From NCBI GenBank assembly GCA_035649895.1, contig DASRIS010000138.1, positions 10,600-74,599 of the forward strand: DNA of 64,000 nt. The letters run 5' to 3'. Positions 30,604 to 38,839 of this stretch are shown one piece after another. The notes below the pieces were generated by a model, which saw nothing but the letters and a program-made list of their open reading frames with translations, did not search any database and had not been told where the DNA came from. The position numbers and the translations under genes are program-made. This DNA is from DASSUC01 sp035649895. GTDB taxonomy: Bacteria > Actinomycetota > Actinomycetes > Mycobacteriales > Micromonosporaceae. Position 1 is the first letter of the stretch. The number at the start of each line of letters is the position of its first letter.

Positions 30604-31650
30604 TCAGGCGGGCAGCGCCTCGATGGCGTGGAAGGTGAACGAGCTGTGCAGCGGCTTGACCTCACCGACCTTGAACCCGGCGGCTGCGAACAGGCGCTCG
30701 AACTCCGCGAGGGTCCGGTCCAGGCCGGGGAAGACCACCATGATGGCTGCGTTGCGGACTGCGGCGGCCAGCACCTCGTCCGGATGTCCGGTGGTCCCCT
30801 CCTCCGGGACCAGCGAGTCCAGCACCACTACCCGGGCGTCCGCGGACATCGCCCTGCGGCAGGCCTCCAGGATTCGTACGCACGACTCGTCGTCCCAGTC
30901 ACAAAGGACGTTCTTCAACAGGTACGCGTCGGCTCCCTGCGGCAGCGACTTGAAGAAGTCGCCCGCAACCACGTCGCAGCGGTCCGACACGCCCGCGTCG
31001 TGCAGCACCGAGGGCGCGTCCGCCACGGCGAGAGCCGTGTCGAACACTGTTCCGCGCAGCTCGGGGTGTGCGGCCAGGATCGATGCCACCAGCGCGCCGT
31101 TGCCCCCACCGACGTCGACGACGTGCGCGAAGCGGCTGAAGTCGTAGTTCTCGATGATCGGGGCGTGGTTGGATGTCGTGTTGGTCGCCATCGACCGGTG
31201 GAAGTTGTCCGCAAGCTGCGGGTCCCGGGCGAGGTAGTCGAAGAAGCTGGTGCCGTGCACGAGGTTGAAGGACGGCTTTCCAGCGCGTACGGCCTCGTCG
31301 AGCGCCCCGAACGCCTGCCACACGGCCGGGTGGCTGTACCACGCGTCGTGCACGCTCGCCTGCCACGGCGCGTCGTCCAGGTAGATGCGGCCGGTCGGGC
31401 TCAGCGCGTACCGGCCGTCGGTCGTGCGCTCCAGCATCCCCACCGCCGCGGCCCCGTGGAGCAGCCGGGACATGTACCGCGGGTCGGTGCCCGTCTCCGC
31501 GACCAGCTCCGCAACGGTCTTGGCCGACTCGCTGAGCAGCTTTGGGACACCCAGTCGTGAGGTGGTGCCGGCAATCTGAGAGATCGCAAAACCAAAGACG
31601 AGCGGCAGGATCTTCCCCATCTCTGGCAGTTCTGCGGTCTGGTTGCTCAT
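30604..31650 (-). CDS. SAM-dependent O-methyltransferase (OMT-2)
   Basis: This 348-residue enzyme has a dimerisation domain (GFAISQIAGTTSRLGVPKLLSESAKTVAELVAETG), the SAM motif VVDVGGGNGALVASILAAHP, GDFFKSLPQGADAYLLKNVLCDWDDESC and a C-terminal SFTFHAIEALPA. It is a close paralogue of OMT-3 (35445-36488); both have the DUF-type start around LPEMGKILPLVFGFAI / LPETEQFLPVIFGFAL. It likely methylates a phenol of the polyketide. It diverges from ketoreductase 2 across a region with two heptamer boxes. Confidence 0.9.
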   Translation of the reverse strand: MSNQTAELPEMGKILPLVFGFAISQIAGTTSRLGVPKLLSESAKTVAELVAETGTDPRYMSRLLHGAAAVGMLERTTDGRYALSPTGRIYLDDAPWQASVHDAWYSHPAVWQAFGALDEAVRAGKPSFNLVHGTSFFDYLARDPQLADNFHRSMATNTTSNHAPIIENYDFSRFAHVVDVGGGNGALVASILAAHPELRGTVFDTALAVADAPSVLHDAGVSDRCDVVAGDFFKSLPQGADAYLLKNVLCDWDDESCVRILEACRRAMSADARVVVLDSLVPEEGTTGHPDEVLAAAVRNAAIMVVFPGLDRTLAEFERLFAAAGFKVGEVKPLHSSFTFHAIEALPA

Positions 31651-31711
31651 AGTGGACACTCCCAGTAGCGCTGCGGACGCAGGTCGACGCGGCCAGCGTT
31701 CGCCGGTGCTG

Positions 31712-31740
31712 TCGAACCTTGCTCGAGACGAGGTCAAGGG
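31712..31740. promoter_or_regulatory. Three SARP heptamers before OMT-2
   Basis: TCGAACC (31712), TCGAGAC (31723) and TCAAGGG (31734) are in perfect 11-base register, 62 bases upstream of the OMT-2 start. Confidence 0.65.
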
Positions 31741-31783
31741 GGCGGCCCCGGGCCGCCCTTCCCGCCCGGGCGCCCAGCCGTCG

Positions 31784-31801
31784 TCGAGCCCCGCTCGAGC
31801 G
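31784..31801. promoter_or_regulatory. SARP heptamer repeats before ketoreductase 2
   Basis: TCGAGCC (31784) and TCGAGCG (31795) are spaced 11 bases apart, ending 35 bases before the ketoreductase ATG. With the box at 31712 each of the two divergent genes has its own site. Confidence 0.6.
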
Positions 31802-31835
31802 CCCCGCAACAGGCTGTGCGCGGGGAGGAGTGCGC

Positions 31836-32588
31836 ATGGACCTGGGTCTGCGGGGCCGGAAGGCATTGGTGACTGGCGGTACGCGCGGCATCGGGCGGGC
31901 CACGGTGCTGGCTCTGGCGCGAGCCGGCGTGGACGTGGTCACCTGCTACCTGCGGGAGAGCGAGCCGGCCGAGTCGTTGCGGCGGGAGCTGACGGAGCTT
32001 GGCGGGAACCACCAGGTGATGCGCGCCGACCTGGCAGACGCCGAGCAGGTCCAGGCTCTGCTCGACGAGGTGCGCGACCGGTTCGGCCGGCTCGACGTGG
32101 TTGTCAACAACGCGTCCGCGCAGAACCAGCTGCCCTTCGAGGAGCTGACCCCGCAGGAGTGGCGGCGGATGGTCGACACCAACCTCACCGCCGTCGTCCT
32201 CGTGGTCCAGCGCGCGCTGCCGTTGCTCGGCGAAGGCGCGTCAGTGATCAGCCTGGGCACCAAGGCGGTGGAGCTCGGGGTGCCGATGCGGGCGCACTAC
32301 ACCGCCACCAAGGGCGGGCTCGCGGCGCTGAACCGCTCCCTGGCCAAGGAGTACGGCCGGCGCGGCATCCGGTTCAACATCCTCGCCCTCGGCATCATCG
32401 CCACCGACGTGCTGGGCCGCCTACCGCCCGAGCAGTCCGCCGCGCTGCGCACCCGGTTCGCGCAGATCACCGCGCTTGGCCGGGTCGGTGAGCCGGAAGA
32501 GGTCGCCGGAGCCGTGCTCTGGCTCGCCAGCGACCTGTCCCGGTACGTCACCGGCGCGACCATCGCGGTCGACGGCGCGCTCTCCTGA
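31836..32588 (+). CDS. SDR-family polyketide ketoreductase (copy 2)
   Basis: This 250-residue protein is closely related to the ketoreductase at 5180 (both start MDLGLRG and end with ATIAVDG). The NADP site is TGGTRGIGRA; NNAS replaces the usual NNAG; the catalytic motif is YTATK with Ser in SVISLGTK. It probably reduces a second carbonyl or acts after the first enzyme. The ribosome-binding site GGGGAGGAG precedes the ATG. Confidence 0.9.
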   Translation: MDLGLRGRKALVTGGTRGIGRATVLALARAGVDVVTCYLRESEPAESLRRELTELGGNHQVMRADLADAEQVQALLDEVRDRFGRLDVVVNNASAQNQLPFEELTPQEWRRMVDTNLTAVVLVVQRALPLLGEGASVISLGTKAVELGVPMRAHYTATKGGLAALNRSLAKEYGRRGIRFNILALGIIATDVLGRLPPEQSAALRTRFAQITALGRVGEPEEVAGAVLWLASDLSRYVTGATIAVDGALS

Positions 32589-32690
32589 CCGCGCAGCGCC
32601 CGTCTCCGGATCGCCTCGCGCCGACCGGTGCCTGCCCCCGTCTCTGGGACGCGGCCCCGGGCGCCTGCTCGTCTGGCGACCGCCTTGGGC

Positions 32691-33374
32691 CTACCAGCCA
32701 AGCGTCCGCTGGCCACGCAGGAAGGCGCCGGTGGGGCCGTCGTCCGGCAGCGTCGCCGCGTCAGCGATGTCGCGCGCCGCCTGCTCCGGCGTCTGCTCGG
32801 CCGTCGGCATCATCCTGGTCCGGGTCTGGCCGGGGTTCACCGCGTTCACCAGCACGCCGGTGCCCTTGGTCTGGGCTGCGAGCATGGTGGTCAGCCCGTT
32901 CAACGCGGTCTTCGAGACCGAGTATCCGGGCGTCCGGGCGAACAGCCCGATGCTGAACGAGCCGGTGGCGCTGGAGACGAACACCACCCGTCCCCAGCCG
33001 CGGCGCACCATGTCCGGCACGAACGCCTGCGCGACCCGCCACGAGCCCAGCAGGTTCACCGCGAACGTCCGCTCCACCAGGTCCAGCGAGACCGACAGCG
33101 GGTCGGCTCCGCCGTCGAGGAGGATCCCGGCGTTGGAGACGAGCACGTCGACCGGGCCCACCTGCTTGTGCGCCAGCCGTACGCTCTCGGGGTCGGTGAC
33201 GTCCAGTGCGTGCGCACCTACCTCCGGCCCCAGCGCCGCGGCCGCCTGTGCCGCGGCGTCCGGGTCCCGCGCCGTGACCACCACCCGCAGGCCGCGGGAG
33301 CGCAGCTCGGCGGCGACTGCGTAGCCGATGCCGCGGTTGGCGCCGGTCACCAGCGCCACGCGGGGTACGGTCAT
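32691..33374 (-). CDS. Short-chain dehydrogenase/reductase
   Basis: This 227-residue SDR has TGANRGIGYAVAAELRSRG, SNAG near residue 82, SSATG and the catalytic YSVSK in GLFARTPGYSVSKTALNGLT. The C-terminus (NAVNPGQTRTRMMPTAEQTPEQAARDIADAATLPDDGPTG) resembles carbonyl-reductase-type SDRs. It is the last gene of the ferredoxin-P450-cupin-SDR operon, 18 bases after the cupin. It may reduce a quinone or ketone. Confidence 0.88.
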   Translation of the reverse strand: MTVPRVALVTGANRGIGYAVAAELRSRGLRVVVTARDPDAAAQAAAALGPEVGAHALDVTDPESVRLAHKQVGPVDVLVSNAGILLDGGADPLSVSLDLVERTFAVNLLGSWRVAQAFVPDMVRRGWGRVVFVSSATGSFSIGLFARTPGYSVSKTALNGLTTMLAAQTKGTGVLVNAVNPGQTRTRMMPTAEQTPEQAARDIADAATLPDDGPTGAFLRGQRTLGW

Positions 33375-33392
33375 GTCTTCCTCCTGGATGAG

Positions 33393-33734
33393 TCAGTCGG
33401 TCTCGGCCGCCTCCGGCAGCCAGTAGATGCTCAGGATCCGCACCGGCTCGCCGTGGGCGTGGATGACGTGCCGCTCACCCGGTTGCAGGAGCACCGCGGT
33501 GCCGGTCGGCGCGGGGACCTCCCGGCCGTCCACGGTGAAGGTGGCCGCCCCACCCACCACGATCGCCAGCTCCACCTCGGGGTGGCAGTCCTCGGCGCTG
33601 TCGGAGCCGGCCGGCACCTGGCACCACATCGCGTCGAACGGGAGCCTACCGAGGTCGCCGTATTGAGACCACCGTCCGATGTGGATGCCGTACGCCGGCT
33701 CGAGCGCGGCCTTGTCGACGTTGAAGGTCTGCAC
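33393..33734 (-). CDS. Small cupin, candidate N-N bond-forming partner of the MetRS-like protein
   Basis: This 113-residue single-domain cupin has a metal-binding motif around DCHPEVELAIVVGG (His51, Glu53/55) and a second in LLQPGERHVIHAHG (His87). In characterised hydrazine synthases a zinc cupin domain fused to a MetRS-like domain rearranges the O-ester of N6-hydroxylysine into an N-N bond. The MetRS-like protein of this cluster has no cupin, so this one could supply it in trans. The alternative is a polyketide cyclase. It sits in an operon with P450-2 and an SDR, under a heptamer box. Confidence 0.7.
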   Translation of the reverse strand: MQTFNVDKAALEPAYGIHIGRWSQYGDLGRLPFDAMWCQVPAGSDSAEDCHPEVELAIVVGGAATFTVDGREVPAPTGTAVLLQPGERHVIHAHGEPVRILSIYWLPEAAETD

Positions 33735-33779
33735 GGGACTCCTCCGGCGGTCGTGGTCAGTGTTGGCGGGCGGGATGGG

Positions 33780-34973
33780 TCACCAGGCGACCATGAGCGT
33801 CAGCGGAGCGCGTACCAGCCCGCCCTTGCACCAGGTGACCTCGCCGGCCGGTACGGCCAGCCGCAGGCCGGCGAAGCGCCGCAGCAGTGAGCCGACCGCG
33901 ATCTGTAGCTCCATCCTGGCCAGAGCCGCGCCCAGGCAGCGATGGACCCCGTAGCCGAAGCTGAGGTGGGGGTTGCCCGGCCGGGTGAGGTCGATGCGGC
34001 TCGCGTCGGGGAACACCGCTTCGTCGTGGTTCGCCGCTGTCATCACCGGCAGCACGAACTCTCCGGCCCGGACCAGGACACCGCCGACCTCGACATCCTC
34101 GGTGGCGCGCCGGGGCAGCCCGGTCCCGACGCCCTGCGGCACGTACCGCAGCATCTCCTCCACGGCGGAGGGCATGAGGTCCGGCTGCTCGCGTAGCTGC
34201 CGTAGCTGGTCCGGGTTTGTCAGCAGCAGGTAGGCGAAGTTGGCTATCTCGTCAGCCGTCGCCTCATGGCCTGCGATGAGCACGGTGATCGCGATCGCGA
34301 CCAGCTCGTCATCGGTGAGCCCGGTGTCGCGGACCAGCGTGCTCAGCAGGTCCTCGCCCGGTTCGCTGTGCCGCCGCCCGACCAGCCCGACCAGGTAGCC
34401 GCGCAGCTCGTGGCCGATCTTCATGATCTGCTCGCCGGTCAGCTCGGCGAGCGCAGGCACCGAGAAGCTGTCAACCATCTCCAGGAACCGTGGCCGCTCC
34501 GGCTCCGGCACGCCCAGCAGCTCGCAGATCACGAGACCCGCCAGGGGCAGTGCGAACGACCGCATCAGGTCGGCCGGCGGTCCGGTGCGCTGCATGTCGT
34601 CGATGAGGCCGTCGACGATCTGCTCGACCCGCGGCCGGAGCCGCTCGACGCCGCGTACGGTGAACGACGAGGCCAGCAGCTGCCGCAGCCGGTTGTGCTC
34701 CGGCGCGTCCGTGACGATGAGCAGGTTCGCCTTCTGGATGAACGGGAGGATCCGTGGCTCGTCCGGCCCTACGGCCGCAGCACGGCTGAAGCGCTTGTCC
34801 GCGAGGACCGTCCTGACGTCGGAGTGCCGGACCGCCAGCCAGGTGGGCTTCCCGTACGGCAGTACGGCCTGGCACATGCCCGGGTCCTTGCGCAGCTGCG
34901 CCAGGGACGGGTCCACATCGAGCCCGGCCAGGTCGGTTGGGGGGAACGGCATCCGCTCGGACTCGGCGTCCAT
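33780..34973 (-). CDS. Cytochrome P450 (P450-2)
   Basis: This 397-residue P450 has the heme motif FGYGVHRCLGAALARMEL and the K-helix EEMLRY. The I-helix is LIAGHEATAD; the conserved Thr is Ala followed by Thr, as in AGFEAS of EryF-type enzymes. It starts 10 bases after the ferredoxin gene, which should be its electron donor. It likely hydroxylates or bridges the aromatic scaffold. Confidence 0.92.
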   Translation of the reverse strand: MDAESERMPFPPTDLAGLDVDPSLAQLRKDPGMCQAVLPYGKPTWLAVRHSDVRTVLADKRFSRAAAVGPDEPRILPFIQKANLLIVTDAPEHNRLRQLLASSFTVRGVERLRPRVEQIVDGLIDDMQRTGPPADLMRSFALPLAGLVICELLGVPEPERPRFLEMVDSFSVPALAELTGEQIMKIGHELRGYLVGLVGRRHSEPGEDLLSTLVRDTGLTDDELVAIAITVLIAGHEATADEIANFAYLLLTNPDQLRQLREQPDLMPSAVEEMLRYVPQGVGTGLPRRATEDVEVGGVLVRAGEFVLPVMTAANHDEAVFPDASRIDLTRPGNPHLSFGYGVHRCLGAALARMELQIAVGSLLRRFAGLRLAVPAGEVTWCKGGLVRAPLTLMVAW

Positions 34974-34983
34974 GGTCGGGAGC

Positions 34984-35181
34984 CTATTCTTCAGAGTCGA
35001 TGTGAATGGACTGGGTGGGGCAGCCGCGTACGGCGCGCCGGACATCCTCGTGCAGGTCCGCGGGTGGATGCGGGTCGAGCACGGTGACCCGCCCGTCGTC
35101 GTCCTGGTCGAAGACGGCAGGGGCACGGTAGACGCATAGGCTGCTGACGATGCAGGTAGCGGAGTTGGCTGTCACGCGCAT
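34984..35181 (-). CDS. [3Fe-4S]-type ferredoxin for P450-2
   Basis: This 65-residue ferredoxin has cysteines in CIVSSLC (residues 10 and 16) and CPTQSI (residue 54). One cysteine of the 4Fe pattern is absent, as expected for 3Fe-4S ferredoxins of actinomycete P450 systems. It is the first gene of the operon that continues with P450-2, the cupin and an SDR. Confidence 0.88.
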   Translation of the reverse strand: MRVTANSATCIVSSLCVYRAPAVFDQDDDGRVTVLDPHPPADLHEDVRRAVRGCPTQSIHIDSEE

Positions 35182-35253
35182 ATGGCACCTGCCGGGCTCG
35201 TCCGGAGGAGAGTCTGTTCGTCGGTCACGGTGCCGATCTTCGCTGGAGGGTAG

Positions 35254-35272
35254 CTCGAAGACCGGTTGAACC
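35254..35272 (-). promoter_or_regulatory. SARP heptamer repeats before the ferredoxin-P450-cupin operon
   Basis: On the minus strand TCAACCG and TCGAGCT are spaced 11 bases apart (the plus-strand bases are 35254-35271), 73 bases upstream of the ferredoxin start. This box would control the operon that carries the candidate N-N-forming cupin. Confidence 0.55.
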
Positions 35273-35336
35273 TATGTGGAGCCGGCGGAGCCGCGGTCCA
35301 GCGGTGGCTAGCCGCCGTTACGCGCCTGGCGGGCGT

Positions 35337-35354
35337 TCGAGCGGGGTTCGAGGG
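35337..35354 (+). promoter_or_regulatory. SARP heptamer repeats before OMT-3
   Basis: TCGAGCG (35337) and TCGAGGG (35348) are spaced 11 bases apart and end about 90 bases before the OMT-3 start, which is followed by the asparagine-synthetase-like gene. Confidence 0.6.
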
Positions 35355-35444
35355 GGTGTTGACCCGCACCGGGCAGCGTGGCGACCCAGGGCCCGCCTGC
35401 CAGTGCGCGCCCGTCTGCCGTACCTGCGACGATGGGGACTTCTG

Positions 35445-36488
35445 ATGACCAAGCCAACCGAGCAGCTGCCGGAGACCGAGCAGTTCCTTCCGGTCATCTT
35501 TGGCTTCGCGCTTACCCAGATCGCCGGCACCACCGCCCGGCTGGGCATTCCGGACCTGCTCGACTCGCCCAAGACCGCCGACGAGCTGGCGGCGGCCACG
35601 GGCGCCGACCCGCGATGCCTGCAGCGGCTGCTGCGCGCGGCGACCGCGGTAGGGGTCCTCGGCGCGACCGACGGCGGCCTGTTCGAGCTCACCACGGTCG
35701 GCCGGATCTTCCGTAGCGACTCCCCATGGCAGGCGGGCCTGCACGACGCGATGCACAGCCACCTGGCGGTGTGGCGCGCCTGGGGCGCCCTGGAGGAGGC
35801 TGTCCGCAGTGGACAGCCGGCATTCGACATCGTCAACGGCATGGGCGTCTTCGACTACCTGCAGCGCGACGCGAAGCTGGCGGGATACTTCCACGCCACC
35901 ATGGCGACCGGCACGGCGGCTCAGCTCCCGTCGATCCTCGCCAACTATGACTTCAGCAGGTTCTCCCGCGTGGTCGACGTGGGCGGGGGGAACGGCACGT
36001 TCCTCGCCGCGGTGCTCGCCGCGAACCCGGGCCTGCGGGGCACTCTCTTCAACGCCGAGGACGGGCTCGCCGAGACACCCGAGATCCTCCGGCAGGCCGG
36101 AGTCGCCGACCGGTGCGACATCGTCGCGGGTAACTTCTTCGAGTCGGTTCCGGCGGGTGCCGACGCGTACCTGCTGAAGAGCGTCCTGCATGACTGGGAT
36201 GACGAGTCCTGCCAACGGATCCTGCGCAACTGCCGGGACGCGATGGGCCCGGACGGCCGGGTGGTCGTGCTCACCTCGCTCATGCCGGAGGGCAAGGCCA
36301 CCGAGGACCCGGGCGAGGCCCTGGCAGTGGCCATCCAGGACATCGAGATGATGGTGATGTGCCCGGGCGCGATCCGGACCCTCGCCGAGCACGAACGGCT
36401 CTTCGCCAACGCGGGCCTGCGGCTCGGTGAGGCGAGGTCGCTCTCCTGCCCCTTCCTGTTCCACGCGGTCGAGGGGCTGCCTGCCTAG
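35445..36488 (+). CDS. SAM-dependent O-methyltransferase (OMT-3)
   Basis: This 347-residue paralogue of OMT-2 has the dimerisation helix GFALTQIAGTTARLGIPDLL, the SAM motif VVDVGGGNGTFLAAVLAANP, GNFFESVPAGADAYLLKSVLHDWDDESC and a C-terminal PFLFHAVEGLPA. It should methylate another hydroxyl of the product. It probably shares a transcript with the amidotransferase 112 bases downstream and ferredoxin 2. Confidence 0.9.
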   Translation: MTKPTEQLPETEQFLPVIFGFALTQIAGTTARLGIPDLLDSPKTADELAAATGADPRCLQRLLRAATAVGVLGATDGGLFELTTVGRIFRSDSPWQAGLHDAMHSHLAVWRAWGALEEAVRSGQPAFDIVNGMGVFDYLQRDAKLAGYFHATMATGTAAQLPSILANYDFSRFSRVVDVGGGNGTFLAAVLAANPGLRGTLFNAEDGLAETPEILRQAGVADRCDIVAGNFFESVPAGADAYLLKSVLHDWDDESCQRILRNCRDAMGPDGRVVVLTSLMPEGKATEDPGEALAVAIQDIEMMVMCPGAIRTLAEHERLFANAGLRLGEARSLSCPFLFHAVEGLPA

Positions 36489-36600
36489 CTGCCCATCCGA
36501 CGGTGCCGGGACGGTCGCGTCCGTGGACCGCCGGGCGGGCCATCCAGACAACTCCAATATGGACCTATGCGCCACGGGCCGAAGACTGGAAGGGACTCGC

Positions 36601-38460
36601 ATGTGCGGTATCGCTGGTTGGGTGGACTTCGGACGGGACCTGACACAGGAGCGGGCCACTGTTGACGCCATGACGGACTCCCTGTCCCACCGCGGCCCGG
36701 ACGCGCGAGGCGTGTGGGTGTGCGCGCATGCGGGCCTGGGCCACACCCGCAACTCAGTCATCGACCTGGCCGGCGGGATCCAGCCGATGACGGCCGAGGA
36801 GGACGGGCGCACCATCGCCGTGCTCACCTACAGCGGGGAGGTGTACAACTTCCGGGAGCTGCGCGGTGAGCTCGAGCGGCGGGGCCACCGCTTCCGTACC
36901 CGCAGCGACACCGAGGTGGTGCTGCGTTCGTACCTGGAATGGGGTGCGGACTGCGCGAAGCGCCTGGAGGGCATGTTCGGCTTCGCGGTGTGGGACCTGC
37001 GCACCGAGGAGCTGTTCCTGGCGCGCGACCGCATCGGCATCAAGCCGGTCTTCTACAGCCGCCTGCCCGAGGGCCTGCTGTTCGGCTCCGAACCCAAGGC
37101 GCTGCTCGCCAGCGGCCTGGTCCGGCCCGTGGTCGACGCGGACTGCCTGCGGGAGCTGTTCTCCACCGCGAAGATCCCCGGACAGGCGGTCTTCCGGGAC
37201 ATGCGGGAGCTGCTGCCGGGGCACACCCTCACGATGGGCCGGAAAGGCGTCGTCGAGCGGCAGTACTGGGCCTTGCAGGCCCGGCCGCACACCGACGACC
37301 TGCCCACCACGGTCTCCAAGGTCCGGTCGCTGCTGGAGGAGATCGTCACCCGGGAGCTGGTTGCGGACGTGCCCCTGTGCACCGCCCTCTCCGGCGGCAT
37401 CGACTCCAGTGCGGTGACCGCGCTGGCCCAGATCGCGCGGCTGAAGGCCGGCGACGACGCGGTCCGGACCATCACGACCACGTTCGTGGGCTACAGCGAG
37501 AACTTCCGCCCGGACGACACCCGCGACACCCCGGACGCGCCGTACGCCGCCGAGCTGGCGCGCCACGTCGGGGCGGACCACACCGACATCGTGCTGGGGA
37601 CCGCCGACCTGATCGACCCGGCGGCGCGGCTGGCTGCCCTGGTGGCCCAGGACATGCCGACCACGCTCGGCGACATGGACACCTCGCTCTACCTGATGCT
37701 GCGGGCGACCCGCGAACACTCCACAGTGGCGCTCACCGGCGAGACCGCGGACGAGATCTTCGGCGGCTTCAAGTGGATGCACGAGCCGGACATCGTGGCG
37801 GCGGAGAACTTCCCCTGGGTGGCCCGGGAGATGCGGCACGAGGGAAGCCAGCGTGGCCAGGGGCGTGGGCTCTTCGACCTGGGGTTCATGCAGAAGCTCG
37901 ACATGTACGGCTACTACGCCGACAACTACCAGACCACCCGCGCGGAGGTGCCGCACCAGGAGGGCGAGGACCCGCACGAGTTCCGCATGCGCGAGCTGTG
38001 CTACTTCCACCTGGCCCGGTGGCTGCCGATGCTGCTGGACCGCGGTGACCGGCTGGCGATGGCCTCGGGCCTGGAGACCCGGGTGCCCTACGGCGACCAC
38101 CGGCTGGTGGAGTACGTCTACAACGCGCCGTGGTCGTTCAAGACCTTCGACGGCCGGGAGAAGAGCCTGCTGCGCGCGGCGGTCAAGGACCTGCTACCCA
38201 GGTCGGTGATCGAGCGGCCGAAGAGCCCGTTCCCGGTGACCCAGGACCCGGCCTATACCCAGGCGCTGCACCAGGAGCTCGCGGCTGTGCTGGCCGACCC
38301 GAGCTCGCCGGTGCTGCCCTACCTCGACATGGACGCGGCCCGCCAGGCGCTGCGGGACACCTCCGCCGAGGCCCATGACTGGCACAGCCGGATGAACATC
38401 GAGATGGCTTCCGGGTTCAACACCTGGCTCAAGCACTACAAGGTAGAGATCTCCCTGTAG
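36601..38460 (+). CDS. Asparagine-synthetase-like amidotransferase
   Basis: This 619-residue class II amidotransferase has the N-terminal nucleophile Cys2 (MCGIAG) with SHRGPDARG, YSGEVYNFRELR and RSDTEVVL for glutamine handling. The synthetase domain has the ATP pyrophosphate loop ALSGGIDSSAVTAL near residue 265. Homologues in oxytetracycline, lysolipin, xantholipin and fredericamycin clusters amidate a polyketide acid. Here it could use glutamine, or gamma-glutamylhydrazide made by the glutamine-synthetase-like enzyme, which would place an N-N group in a lactam or hydrazide (inference). Confidence 0.92.
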   Translation: MCGIAGWVDFGRDLTQERATVDAMTDSLSHRGPDARGVWVCAHAGLGHTRNSVIDLAGGIQPMTAEEDGRTIAVLTYSGEVYNFRELRGELERRGHRFRTRSDTEVVLRSYLEWGADCAKRLEGMFGFAVWDLRTEELFLARDRIGIKPVFYSRLPEGLLFGSEPKALLASGLVRPVVDADCLRELFSTAKIPGQAVFRDMRELLPGHTLTMGRKGVVERQYWALQARPHTDDLPTTVSKVRSLLEEIVTRELVADVPLCTALSGGIDSSAVTALAQIARLKAGDDAVRTITTTFVGYSENFRPDDTRDTPDAPYAAELARHVGADHTDIVLGTADLIDPAARLAALVAQDMPTTLGDMDTSLYLMLRATREHSTVALTGETADEIFGGFKWMHEPDIVAAENFPWVAREMRHEGSQRGQGRGLFDLGFMQKLDMYGYYADNYQTTRAEVPHQEGEDPHEFRMRELCYFHLARWLPMLLDRGDRLAMASGLETRVPYGDHRLVEYVYNAPWSFKTFDGREKSLLRAAVKDLLPRSVIERPKSPFPVTQDPAYTQALHQELAAVLADPSSPVLPYLDMDAARQALRDTSAEAHDWHSRMNIEMASGFNTWLKHYKVEISL

Positions 38461-38471
38461 CGGGAGGTGCC

Positions 38472-38702
38472 GTGGACAGTGACCAGTGGGTCATCGAGGT
38501 TGAGCGTGAGGTGTGCGTCGGGTCGGGTATCTGTTCCGCGATGGCGCCCGACTACTTCGAGCTGCGCCAGGGACGGTCGGCCCCGGTACGGCCGGCCGTC
38601 GGCGCGGACGAGGCCGTGCTCGACGCCGCCGGCTCCTGCCCGGTGGAGGCGATCCTGGTGCGCCACGCGGTCACCGGCGAGCTGCTGGCCCCGGACGCGT
38701 GA
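38472..38702 (+). CDS. [3Fe-4S]-type ferredoxin 2
   Basis: This 76-residue ferredoxin has CVGSGIC near residue 15 and CPVEAI near residue 57. It begins 11 bases after the amidotransferase gene (GTG, GGGAGG upstream) and converges with P450-3 across a strong hairpin. It may serve P450-1 or P450-3, which have no ferredoxin of their own. Confidence 0.88.
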   Translation: MDSDQWVIEVEREVCVGSGICSAMAPDYFELRQGRSAPVRPAVGADEAVLDAAGSCPVEAILVRHAVTGELLAPDA

Positions 38703-38774
38703 GCGAGCGGGGCCTCACCTCCGCTGTCGGGGATCGAGATCTTGGCTGCGGTCAGGCATCCGTACGGCTGGTTG

Positions 38775-38816
38775 GGTCAGCAGGCGGCACCGCGGCGGCT
38801 TCTGCGCCTGCTGACC
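38775..38816. terminator. Perfect 12-bp stem hairpin between convergent genes
   Basis: GGTCAGCAGGCG (38775-38786) pairs exactly with CGCCTGCTGACC (38805-38816) over an 18-base loop. It lies between ferredoxin 2 and P450-3, which converge, so it likely terminates both. Confidence 0.75.
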
Positions 38817-38839
38817 GGCGTCTCAGGGACGGCCGGGGG

